DNA from: Sweltsa coloradensis
Taxonomy: Eukaryota > Arthropoda > Insecta > Plecoptera > Chloroperlidae
Assembly: GCA_024449915.1 (NCBI GenBank)
Contig: JAMZAV010000008.1
Coordinates: forward strand, 992,001-1,056,000
Reading direction: 5' to 3'
Length of the DNA: 64,000 nt
Made by a program: the position numbers and the translations under genes. Below are positions 10,459 through 23,900 of this stretch, one piece after another. Every line of letters begins with the position of its first letter. Within the stretch, counting starts at the first letter, position 1. Below the pieces are notes generated by a model. That model was given only the letters and a program-made list of their open reading frames with translations, was not told where the DNA came from and did not search any database.

Positions 10459-13400
10459 GTACGTCGTGCATGCTGTTCATCCGGTACCATCACCGATACA
10501 ATATACAATATCACAAACAATAACATCAACCACTCAGATTAACCAATACCATAAATACAACAAACAATACTACAAACAATAACATCAGCCAGTATCATCA
10601 ACCAATACCATCACCAATACAATATACAATACCATAACCAATACAGCAAACAATACTATCAATACCATCACCAATACAAGAAACAATACCACAAAAAAAA
10701 ACATCAACCATTCACATTTACCAATACAATCAACCAGTCACATCAACCAATACCATAACCAATACCATAACAAATACTACAACCAATAACATCAACCAAA
10801 ACCATAACCAATACAACAAACAATACTACAACCAATAAAATCAACCAATACCATAACTAGGGTTCGAAATTTTCCGGAAAAATTGAAGTCGAGGAAAAAA
10901 AACGGATATTTTCCCGTTTTTTTCCGGAAAAATTGGAATAATTGGGAAAAATTGAATTTTCTTTACTTTTCATAAAGTTTATACTTCCTCGTAGTTCATT
11001 TTAGATTAATGGCATCTTTATGGTAAATTATAAATTAAGATTATTATTGTTAGTTTATTTTCATGTGTTTACGTACGCGTGTTTACTATTGATGTTTATA
11101 AATGACAGCAAAATGGCAGCAATACTACATCTAGCATTTTCCAAAATCCCTTGCAATTATTACTATTTTATAGCCAGGGGTCGAAATTAACTTTTTTTGC
11201 AACTAGCACTTCGGGCTAATGGCAACAATAGTCCTCAAGCCCAAGAGCATTTTTACAGTCGGCAATCAAATAGGTTATATTGATGTAAAACAATAATAGG
11301 GTATATGTGAATGTTTTAAGTCACAATATTTGCCGGGTTTGACTTATGTGTAGGGGGGACTAGGGAGCGACCAGAAACGAATTTTAACCGTAATATTAAT
11401 AATATTAGCCTAAATTAAGCGATTTTTTATTTTGTTTGCATATTTACAACGATTTTCCATACTAGGTAGTGCACTACTACTGGAAACTCGTTAAGTTATT
11501 GTTGCGAAATATTGAGATTTTTTGAACGGCAATTGGGAACTCTGGAAAAAGTACTCGCCTGTCGGACTAGAGTAATTAGATTTTTACTAGCGCGAGCAAA
11601 GTTTCACTAGCCTCGGGCGAGCATTAATTTGACTCCTGTTTATAGATATACTATGTTAAGCTTTAGTCCCTCCCACGGCATGCCCTATTACTTTACAATA
11701 TGGTCACAAAACTGTCTTTGAAATGAGAATTCCAATCATAATTTTAGTCTAACCTAACAAGAACAACTAAGGCATTTACCTTTCATTTTACTATTAAAAT
11801 AATGAATTAAAAACTGTGAGATATGTAATTGGGCTACCTTATTGATAAAAATAATCATTACTACATTCATATCAATTTTATTTATCCTATGCACCTTAAA
11901 ACCAATTTTTTCATTTTTTCCAATTTTTCCTATTTTTCCGACGTGCCCGGAAAAAAACGGAAAAAAACACGTTTTTTTTTCCAAAATTTCCGGAAAAATT
12001 GGTACCTTTTAAATCCCTAACCAGAACCAATACAACAAACAATACTACAACCAATAACATCAACCAATACCATAACTAATATGACAAACAATACTACAAC
12101 CAATAACATCAACCAATACCATAACCAAAACAACAAATAATAACATTTCTCAATTTCATTAATAATTGATTTTATGGAAATCAATCCAGAAATTGAAAGA
12201 AAAAAAATTGGGATGAATTTTGTAATTTCTGGATTGATTTCCATAAAAACAATACTACAACCAATAACATCAATCAGTCACATCAATCAACCAATACCAT
12301 AACTAATACAACAAACAGTACTTCAATCAATAACATCAACCAAACAACCAGTAATATCAACCAATAGCATAATTAATTCAAGAAACAATACTATCAATCA
12401 TACTCAACCATAACAACAATCAACCAATACATAATCAAAACAATACTACAATCAACAACATCAACCAACAACATTAACCAATACAACAAACAATAACATC
12501 AACCAATACCATCGACCAGTAACATCAAACAATAACAATTCAATTTCAATTTTTTTCCCAGTTTTCTATCATACACTCATGTGCTTACAAGCGAGTATTA
12601 GACGTTGTCAATATGTTTTACAATCTATTACCATTATCTATACAGTATAGTGTAGTACCGTATCTAATTACAGTTTAAAATTTAAAAAATAACAGATCTA
12701 CATTAAAATACTCATTATCAGTAAGTGTACAAATATAAATACATTCTGCATCAACCAATAACAACAAACAATACCATCAACCAATACAACAAACAATACC
12801 ATCAATATAACATCAATCTATACCATCAGCCAATACAGCAAACAATAACACCAACCAATGGTGTTGATAGTGTATATGTTTATTGTCAAAAGATCGTGAA
12901 TTAGTCCTATACACTAAGTGTAAAACTGACATATTACATGGTCAGAGTTATAAAATAGTACAGTATACTGAAGTTTTATAAAATCCATTGATGTATAACG
13001 TATAAAAAATGTTTTCATTGAGATCAAGATCAAAATGAAATTTTAAAAATATTGCCTATCATTAAGACATTTGTCTACCAGTGTGGATTTAAGATATAAC
13101 TTAGAAACGAAATATTTTACGGCAAGTGTATAATATTCAAGGAGGTGGTTGTATAATTTATATCCTGTACTAGGCCGCTTCGCGAACGCTTTTTTTAGTC
13201 GCGTTGATGGATGAGCTTTTATTGTAAGTTTTTAGTTTGCGTGGGACCACTTTACCTTTGCAAGATCTTTTTGAATGCATTGTAGGTGATTGTTGTCCAG
13301 TTTCTATTGTCACTTGTTAATTGTTATTATATAAACCACAAACAACTCATATTAAAACCTTTATTCTATGGATTCTGGCTAACTTTTTCAACTTTTTCTT

Positions 13401-16400
13401 TCAAAAAGCAATACATCACCATTACCTTAGTGTCCATGTAAAATATGAACGTTGTAGCCCACCCGTTTGGTCAGAATCGGCCTAAATGTCACGAAAATAT
13501 CGCACTAAAAATCGAAAAAAAAATCGTAAAAGTACGATATTCATGAGAAAAATTTCTTCGATTGTACCCAAAAACGTGGCAGGTCTAAGTTCAGAAATTT
13601 CGAAGGTCCCCTCCAATTTTCATCAAGATCGCATATGCCGTTTGCCAGGTAGAGTGCGAACACACAGACAGAAAAACAGACAAAAAAAAACAAAAAAACA
13701 AAAACAATGGAGCTAAATTTTTTGACGTGTCAGTGAAATTGAAGTCTTCGCTTCGCTCATCCATCAATGCGCACCTTTTTTTAAACAACCCGTCTTGTGG
13801 GCAGGTATGGCTAGTTTGTTATGATATCTGGTAAAACGTCAACCAACCATCACCAATAGCTTCTTAGCATAAAGTATAAACTAAAGCATGAATCTACTTG
13901 AATCAAGCTTTTCTTGGAATTGTATTCTATGGAAAGGAAGCAAGAACTTTTTCGAAAATATGTAGTCTGTGCTGATTAAGTTCTGAATCCAATATAGTAT
14001 TTAATAATTTATTTGATAAATTAAAGATTTATCTATGAATCTCTAATGTGACTGCAAGATTACATACAATGCAAAATGTAAATAATAATAGAGTGGTGTC
14101 ACTAATCAATAAAAGTGCCAGGTTGGTTATATTCGCGATTTAGCAACGCTTATTATGAAAACGAGAACTGTACATATGACTCAGTATTGTGGCGGCAAAT
14201 TAATTGTATTCATACAGTTGTAAAATAATTATGACATAATGTATATTTGTTTAGATTGTTACTTTCTGGACTCAGAGAGAAGGGGTGAGTTCCAGACATA
14301 ATTTATGTTATAGTTAGTTCCTCTGTTAGTTGTTTTCTTGTACTCTGCAGGCGGGAACATTATTTAGGCTTTACAATTACAATCAATTCCATCAGCTAGT
14401 TAACATCATGGCTAGGCAACTGACGGACTTGATGTGTCCACTATTGGGATTCGTGTGTGTGAAAGACATACATACTCGTTAAAATAAATTAAATAAGCAC
14501 TATTTAATAAAACTTTTTCTTCTTGACTGCACACGTATGCTGTAATTCAACACTGATATCAGTACTCCCCCCCCCCCCCCAACACAAAGTGGAACCTTCT
14601 ACAAATGTGCGATAGCCACTGGACCATAATGTATTAAGTCTGCATGCTGGTAACATTGGTATTTATAAACATATTATGTTGAAAGTCCTGGTATAAAATA
14701 CGTAAATAATTCACTTATTAGCAGCATTAAGTAGGCTATAACATGCGTGTGACTTTGACAAAGAATTCAGAATTATGAAACAAATCAATAATTAGACGAG
14801 GGAGCGAAGCAACTGAAGTCTACAATTCAACTAAAACGGCACTAAATCTGTTTTTAATTTGTCGGTCAGTGAGTGAGTTCGCGAGTTCGCTCTAGAACAG
14901 CCGAATGGCTAAACAGATTGAGCTGAAATTTTAAACATACATCCGGTACAAGTATTTAGCGTGCAGTTGACATTTTGAGCAAAATCCGTTACGATATAAA
15001 CTCACAATAAATAAAAAATAAAAAATAGGCTTCGAATGTCACATTTAATTTAACGACATTGTTTTTTGGTTATGAAAAAATCGTTTTTAACAAATCATGT
15101 TTGCATGCAGTGACCAAAGTGTATAGAATGTTGCACTACACTCAAGGTTTCACAAAATTCCGCTCGGAGATTGAGTAAACCTTGCAATTATTATTCTTAT
15201 TTCGTAGTTGGCTATGTTTCCATAGTATTGTATGCATTTCTAAACATGTTCAATAATTTTCCAGAAATAATAAAATAATCGAGAAATTACAAAAAATCTG
15301 TCCCGACCGTTATTTGATTGAACCCGCGAGTTTCCAACATTCGGGGTATAAAGACTCCTTAGAAAACTAGACTAGGAAAACGCCAAAGTCGTTAAACGAG
15401 TGAGCGAGTCATGTGTTGAGTACCCGGTAACATTTGCATTTAAGTTGATTGATATAATATAAGGTATACATGATAAGGTTTTCAGTAGGTATAAGGGCGC
15501 GTCAACTGTAAGGTCATAATGCGCCACTCATAGCCTATATGAAAGGCTTACGAGGAAGAACCATGCTGGATCCAGCCTATAATTTAGGGGGAGGAAATGG
15601 AATGTTACCGGGTACTTAACACATGATTCGCTCACTCGTCTAACAACGACTTTGGCGTTTTCCTAGTAATAACTTAGTGTGTGGATCTCCTTCGCCTTGG
15701 CATGGGGATATAGTTTGGGGAAGGGGAAATGTTCAATAACTAAAGCTAGGATAATTATTTATTTAAATATTTTCTCTAAACCTATGCCAATTATCAAATT
15801 TTCGCGAATTGTTCGATTGTGATCTCAAATATATATTTTTTTAATCAAATATTTTCACATGATTATTTTGTTATATTTGATTATTAATACATATTTCTCA
15901 AATTCTTGCAACAAGCACATATTTTTAACAAAAAACAACTATTCGTTACGTTAACAAAATCAAGAACAGTACATTTTTAAAATCATTGAAGAAAATAAAC
16001 TTAAATGCCGATACCAGATCACAAGTTTCGCAGCTCATAGCTACGTGAAAGCATTATGAAATGTGCCTCTCTCAAAACGTTACCTACACAGAAGCAGTTA
16101 CTAAACTTAGAGAACGTGACGAACAGATGCAAGGACCAGCCTTTTCACCGTATTTCACCGCATACATCAGTCAACAATGCGAAAAACTAATCTGCCTAAA
16201 GTGTACAAAGAAACAATGTCTTTATCGAATCAATAAAAAAATGCTATTTTTGAGTACATATTTTGATGTTTTTGAGCAAATATAAAATGCATATTTTTAC
16301 GATTTTGATCAAATAATTATCCGAGACCTGTTAATAACTGACCTATTCTATTCATTATTTCTGAGAGAACGTTCACCCCGGTATATTCGTTTGTTTCCAA

Positions 16401-17902
16401 ACTATTACATCATGTAAGTCAACAGTAGGTCGTTCGTAACATCCCCGTAGATTGTGAGTCACCATGATATAGATATATTTTACCCAGGAGTGTCCAAATT
16501 TGATACAGTTTAAATCAATATTAAATTAGATATGACGGTTTACAGGCAAAATAATAGCACAGTTATTAAAGGCTATTTACACACACAAAATGTCAAAATC
16601 TGTCTAAGATCTGTCAGAATAAACATAACTGTTGCGTTCATGATTCCCGTTTAAACTATGTAGTATGAACCCAAAGATATAATCGTTTCCAGCACTATGA
16701 TCTTGTTGGCCGTCTAGCCGTCACTATTTAATACGTCACACCCACCAGGGGTTACCAAAATTGTTGGCATCAATATCGGATTCTGAACTCAAAAATACAT
16801 TCAAGTGCATAATATTAAATCAGTTGCACATTTAAATTTGATATATAGTTTTAAATTAATTTCAGAGCTCTACATATATCAATATACACGTTTTAGGAAT
16901 ACACGCGTTTAAAACTTTTAAAATATCATTATTAATTTAATTGAGAAATTACCTCTTGCTCATACTTGCGTTAGGTAATGACATCCTTACATCATGTTTA
17001 GTTGGTCAGTTCAAGGCAGGAGAATAGTTGCAGTACTGTTAAAATCTATTTAGATCTAAACACCTACGGGAGTGTTTCCCGATTAATTACATATGGAACT
17101 AGTTACCTAGATAGGCATCCTATATAGGGGCATACACTGCACCCTGGACAGGTTTCCAGAGAGAGAGAGAAAAGGAACTAAAACTCATAATATAGTAAAT
17201 AATTTATGACTAATTGATTGCAGTGGAACTTAGTATCCCACATTTATAAGCTAGCGCACTCCGACACGATGGCTATGAGGGTGATATGTGAAAGATTATG
17301 AACAAACCTAAGGCAAAGTGGGGTGGACCCACACAGCGACGACCGGCCCGAGCTGGATATATCCAGCCACAGGCGGCTAGAGATAAGAAACAACCCGACT
17401 AAGAAACCGGGAGGCGACCAGTGCTTGCCTTTAGCTTCGGGGAATCATAACTACTCCCGTAGTAACAAGTGAAACTGTGCACGCTATGTTTCTTCTAAGT
17501 TGTGCTTAAATCACCCCACAAAGTACCTAAAAGTAAAACCAGTAAATGCTAATTATCTTTGTTAAAATAAAACAGGGGCATACTTGTTGTATGCATCACT
17601 TGTCTGTCCGTCCGTCTGTGCGTGTGTCTCGTCTCACGATAAAAACAGAACCCCTTGTTTTTTGTTTACATTGCCCTTCAACAAGTATGACACAGAATGT
17701 TTAGGTGACCCATGCAGGGGTCTGGGGGACGGTGCTGTTTTTAATCAAAGGGGGTATATCTTCGAACACGGTACCACCACCAAAAGGGGTCATCGTTCGT
17801 TGTGGGTTTATTTGTGTATATCCTTCTTAAAAAAATCTGTTGATTTAGTATGCCTTCTCTCTACATTTTGTGTACTTCTGTACCCGTGCTTGTGAGAATA
17901 AT

Positions 17903-17939
<37 letters not shown>

Positions 17940-20900
17940 TTTTGTTTTGTTTTTTAAAACTTTGTTCATTTATAATTTACAGCTTTTTGTACAATTTGCG
18001 CATAAACATTAAGACACGTATTTGGACACCCTTAGCGAATAATAATAAAATAAAAACAGTAATATAGAATTCAAAACAAAAAGATAAGATGAATGCTTTG
18101 CCAGGCTTTCTTCTGCCTCTTAAAGTCCAGTCCTGCCTTAAGGTGCAGATAAACATTTGCACAGAAAGTCTACGGTACATCGTCTTGAACTAATCTTTCC
18201 TCTTCTTTAAGGGAACACTCCACTGAAAAAGCCAAAATCCACAGTTTTTGCGCCACAAACACAATTTTTGGTGTGGGCAATGGAAACACCTTTAAAAATT
18301 GATCAAATGAATTTTCATTTTTTGGGGGCTTATTATGCCCCCCTTGATTTTTTTCATTGTTTTTTAAGCTCTTTGGTAGAAAAGACAAAACGTTTTTTCC
18401 TTTTGGACCGATTGATGTGAAATTTTGTATTTTCCTTGTTTTGACAAAACCAAAGACAATTGTGCATGGGTTTTGTTTATTTTTCATTTTTGGCTAATTT
18501 TATACATTTTGAATAATGAATTTTATTAATTACAGTTTAGATAGAAGTTTAATATTATATTTTAGCCAAAGTTATGAATATATCTTAAAACGCATGCACA
18601 ATTGTGTTTATTTATGTCCAAGTAATAAAACAAAACCAAAATTAGCTCATTCGGACAAGTGGTACAGAAGAAGATAGTTTTTTAAGTTCCAAAAGTGTGC
18701 TAAAAATGTTATCCGCCAAAACGGTTTTAAAGATTTTTTTGCATGAAATTACCATAATTTTGAAATATTATGGTAATATTGCTCTCTCAGGTATGTAAGA
18801 ACTATCTACTCCACAGGTTTCATAAAATAATTAACTTAATCAATAAGTAATCAAATAATCAATATATTGATTAAGTTATGGCCCTAGCTAACTAAACACA
18901 TGTTTAGAAAATGGCAGCAAGAAAACCGCATTTCCGGCGCGCAATAACTTAAAAAATTATTTTTAATTAAATGGAGGCGTGTTAGCCCATTGATGTTAGT
19001 ATAATTCAAAAGCATAGTACTTAAAGAGTAAATAAAAGTAATAAAAACATAACAGGTCAAAGGGTAGTTTTGTCAGTATTTTCAGTGGAGTGTTCCCTTA
19101 AGTAGCTTGTATCGATAGAAGGATACAAGTGGTATTTCTGCATGGTTCGAGTGTAATCTTATGAGTGTGCTGGTTTCAGGAAGATGATGAACGAGTATCT
19201 ATGTCGCAACTACCTGGCTGAGGAGATTCTCAGTGACGTGGTTGGACCGAGAGTGGAGAAGAGATCTGGAAAACCGCGAGTGGCGACGAAGAAGGAGAAG
19301 AAGAAGGCCATCAAGGTCGACCTTAGTGGCGTCAAGGACAGTATGATGGAAGATCAAGGCTCGTCCAACTACCAGAACTGGCTGACCAGGTAACAAATAC
19401 ATTTCTGTAGATTTAGATTAGGGTGCGGTTTCTTACATATTCAGGATATGCCATCCAAAGTAGTATAGCTGCTCAATCGGAAGTTTGCAGGTGGTGACGT
19501 CATTGGCGGGCTAGTTGTAACCAATCAGCGGCCCCTAATTTAAAATAGCGATCGCTCATTGGCCCGCCCGGCCCCGACGATGCCGCTAGCATCTGCATTC
19601 TTTCGATGGAGCAACTATATTCAAATAAGTGATTTTTCCTAGCTAAACATGAACCAATTGTTATTTCATAAGAAACATTAAATTCAATTTGAAAATTATG
19701 CATTGCCAGTGACCAATTTGGAATCACTTAGCCATGTAAAAAAGAATCGTCGTCTGCTGTATGGTCTGTCTGAATAGGAGTCTTGCGGAACTCAGTGTAT
19801 CGTGGATATTTTTATTATTGTACTCGATTTTCTCACGTGAAGTTACGATTGAAATAAAATACCACATTACACACAATTCAGCTGGGTCATATCAGCATTC
19901 AATTGCTTTATTCCACACTCTTGTCATGCTATTGCTATCTGGGAGCGAAGTTTCTCTGAGTCTACATGAATTACTTTTCTGTCAGTCAGTCAGTATGTGC
20001 TTGTGTCACGTCTCTCGATAAAAAACCAAACATGACCTTCGATTCACATGCGTGTTTTTATTATCGTTGCCCTTCAATAAGGACGACACAGAATGTTTTG
20101 GTAACCCCAGGGGCGAGGGCCGGGGCTACCCTCACCGAAAGGGATAATTTATATTTACCCGGCACCTCCACTAAGGATAATAGAATAAAGTTGAAGAATA
20201 AAATAAGGTTTTGATCTCTATTTTGGTTACTCTTGGAGTACATGTGTTTGTTAACTTCCTTCTCTATTAACTGTTTAATTTAATTTTTAATTTTGTTTGT
20301 TTGTTTAGGTTTAAGGGCGGGTCAACCGTTAGGTCATATTGCGCCTCCTGTGATAAAGTAGTTTATTAGTTAGTTTATAACTATATATTTTCCAAAGGGG
20401 AGGAACGTAAGGGGTGACGTGGGGAGACGCGGGGTGGACAGGTTTTAATTTTCTAATTTAAAAAAAAATATTCAATTTAATTAAACAGCTGATATGTTGT
20501 AGTTAGTTTAAAATCATTATAGGTGCCAGCCCAATAAATTATAAATATTAAATGTGTTCACACCAGTTAATAAAATCAGTAATTATGTAAGAGTAAAAGT
20601 AAAAGTACGATAAAACACAGCTACAGGATTGAATAATCAAATCCCTGACGGATATATTAAGTTAGGTACATTTAAGAGCAGTACCGTTTCCTTAAGAGGG
20701 AATGGGACACTTAGGCAGTTGGCAAATAGCTTTTCGCTTGGCCAAGAAGCATCCGAAGTATATACAACTTCGCTAAGTTGTCAATAAAGCATACATGGAC
20801 ATCCATACAGTCTAAGATTTTAAAAATTTGTCTCAATTAGCCAAAAAAATTGACGAATATAGTCAATTATGTATATTTTTTTACAAAATCTAAAATCGTG

Positions 20901-23900
20901 AAAATCAATTTTTTTTTTTTAAATTGTTTAAAACAATTTTAGAAAAAGTGTTACTGTAGAGCCCTATATTTCCACTTTCGTGATAACTGATCAAAATTTC
21001 AAATACCTGTGGTGTAAGCGAACAGGAATGTGGCTAAAACGCAAGTCCTATCTTAAGAAGAGTTTGATTTTATTTTCAAATACGTATTGTACTGTTGATT
21101 TATTTAAATATGCGCGGCATTTTACAACAATTTTTCACATTTTGTCTGAGACAACCAACGTAGTTAATGTATTTCTTATATGGGAAGTGGATCTGAGATA
21201 TGTAGGAGCGAAATGATTAACGGTGTAAGGTGGTTCCAAGCGATGACGAGGAAAGAATCAGTGATAATAAAGGTCAGCGATAATAAGTAAACAAATCGTA
21301 AACCATTATAAATAGTAAGGCTTTAGACTTTCTAAAATAACAAGGCTAATATCTTACGATATAAAATACAAGTATTTAATGATTTTAATATTATTGGATA
21401 TGCACGACTATGCTGCCCTTTTCAAAGATAAACATTTGTACAAGTGACCCGGCACTCTGAAGAGCAGATCACTTACGCGCAAGACTAGTTCGGTGGGGGA
21501 GGGGGGGGGTCGTCGGGTTGATCACAGCCACCGGCAATCATGACTGGAGCATTCAAGTGTGTCACAGGAGAATGCAAGGATTTATAGTCCTACATACAGG
21601 CCCCCTTCCTAAGGACATAAATCCGCATACCCTAATTTACCTATTGTACAACACCTGAAGAGGTTAACACCGGTTAAAATGATAATTATGTAGCGTACAT
21701 AGGCCAATCCTACGGGGTACATCGGAAGAAGAAATTGGATACACATTAAACAAATCGGTATGATAATGAAATTCCCAAACGGCTTGTCACAAGAGGTGTC
21801 GAATGAAGAAAACGTTAACGGTGGTAATGAATGATGTGTGTACCCATCACCTGGTTCAGGTTGTAATGGAGGGGTGTGGTTGAGCAGCCAAGCGTTAAGC
21901 GCACCCACGCGTTAACCGCTAACAGACTAAAGCGCGTGACTATACTAGCTAGAACCTACACAGCACACACACAGCACACGCGGCTTCTCGAGACTCGACA
22001 GCCAACTACATAAACGGTAAAAATATTAAAACAAATTAGCAGATTAATCTCTAAGAAAAACTTGTTGCTACAAACAACATATGTAATGTGTGTGCGAAGA
22101 CGAAGAAAATAAAGAGCAAAGTATCTGTTTTAATATTTCCAATCAATTATCTAGATATGAGAACTAACCAAAAAATCTCTTGCTTTTGAACACAATATTT
22201 AATTAATTAAATTATTCAATAATTATGGTGTATTATCGCCGTACATAATACTATGTGGATTCCTTAGCCTCAAAACAAATAAATGAAACAGATGGGACTG
22301 CCTATAGTGCATAGTGATGCAATATTTACGACAAAATAGTTTTGACACTATGAACCTCGCTACACACAGAATTATCGCTCACAACTATAATTAATAACAC
22401 TTCTCAGATCTAATGTGCTACTGTCTCAAAGCGATTATGTAGCAAGCTTAAAGGTTTCTACTACTTAATCACTACGTTATATTATTAGTTGAAGTAGGAG
22501 TAAATGACACGCATCAATTTTCTGTCCGTTCGTCTGTGCGTGTCACGTCTCACGGAAAAACCGAAAAACACGTCCGATTGGCACGAGGTATTTTTGTTGA
22601 CATCGCCCTACAACGAGGATGATACAGGATGATTAAATAAAGAAATAATTAATACATTTTATTTAGAGTCTACCCACTCAGTTATATAACTGATTTTCAG
22701 TGGGGGACTTTAAATCAAAGCGACCAAGCCAACCCTGCAGGCCCCGACGCAATCGACGAGTGAGCGATAACCAACCAAAGATCGATATTTTTAATAGGAA
22801 ATATAACAATCAGTGGTATGGACAGTGCGAACATTGATGTTGATCATTGGGTTCATGGAGGTGGGACTAACATTTTCTGAAAGGAGAATTTTTGTATACC
22901 CGGCCCCGTCACCAAAAGATTTCACTCCCTATTTTCCGTCCTCACGTACCATTATTATTATTATCATATATCAATAAATCATAGATCGACTCCTGACTGT
23001 TACATCTTGTGTTTCTTTTGAATGTCAGGACGTCGACTTTAGAAGACATCTACCGCCACTACGGCAACAACAACAACGTGGCGTCGAGACGCGACGGCTC
23101 AATACCCGACGACGTTTCCGAGGACGAGTTCGATGGCGAGGTGACGGGGTACGCCATGCAGCCCGCGCAACCTTCAGGATATCACAGCACCTTCCATCCA
23201 GAAGCCATCACCAAGCAGGTAGGCAAGTCTTCCTTCCTTCCTCTGGATATCACAGCACCTTCCATCCAGAAGCCATCACCAAGCAGGTAGGCAAGTCTTC
23301 CTTCCTACCTCTGGATATCACAGCACCTTCCATCCAGAAGCCATCACCAAGCAGGTAGGCAAGTCTTCCTTCCTACCTCTGGATATCACAGCTCCTTCCA
23401 TCCAGAAGCCATCACCAAGCAGGTAGGCAAGTCTTCCTTCCTACCTCTGGATATCACAGCACCTTCCATCCAGAAGCCATCACCAAGCAGGTAGGCAAGT
23501 CTTCCTTCCTTCCTCTGGATATCACAGCACCTTCCACCCAGAAGGATATTACAGTTCTTAAATGGACAAATTCTATCAATATAACAGGGGAACGGCAAGT
23601 GTATCTAAACGGTGTGTCTCCCCGATAGTTGCACCTCAACCTGAATCATGTTTGTTTGTAGTCCGGAGTGTCGTACGGGGGTACCGGACATGGCGGGCAT
23701 GAGGTGTACGACGGTTGGGTCCACGACCCCCATGATAAGGAAGAGAAGGGAATGGCCATCAAGGACTTGTTCGAGCTAGCTCTCACCGCAATCGCCTTCC
23801 TCGCCTTCAAGCTCTTCTTACTGAACGTCATCATGTGCTTCGTGCAGACGGTAAGTGAATCTCGACTTGATTTCTCTGCTACTATATTTAGATCACTAGA

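Larger units (their letters stand above)
10480..12860 (+). repeat. CAAT-rich degenerate minisatellite in gene 1 intron 1
   Basis: From about 20 bases after exon 1, the intron consists of imperfect units built from CAATACCATAACCAATA- and CAACAAACAATACTACAA-like words. It is interrupted by a hAT-type element (10858-12019), a 77-bp hairpin (12171-12247) and about 200 bases of unrelated sequence (12540-12745). The array is strongly strand-asymmetric: A and C on the + strand, with few G. Confidence 0.88.

Noticed and set aside
11754..12020. Short frames on both strands rich in Phe, Lys and Ile
   Set aside because: They translate the A/T-rich subterminal part of a hAT element; low complexity, not a gene.
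16061..16285. Open frame with Cys and Lys pairs that looks protein-like
   Set aside because: It lies in gene 1 intron 1, has no splice-consistent neighbours and no known motif; length is within chance for this composition.
17584..17895. 103-codon plus-strand frame
   Set aside because: It covers an interspersed repeat with diverged, non-coding copies at about 19965 and 22515.
23386..23639. Minus-strand frames over the tandem repeat
   Set aside because: They only reflect the periodic 68-bp units on the opposite strand of gene 1.
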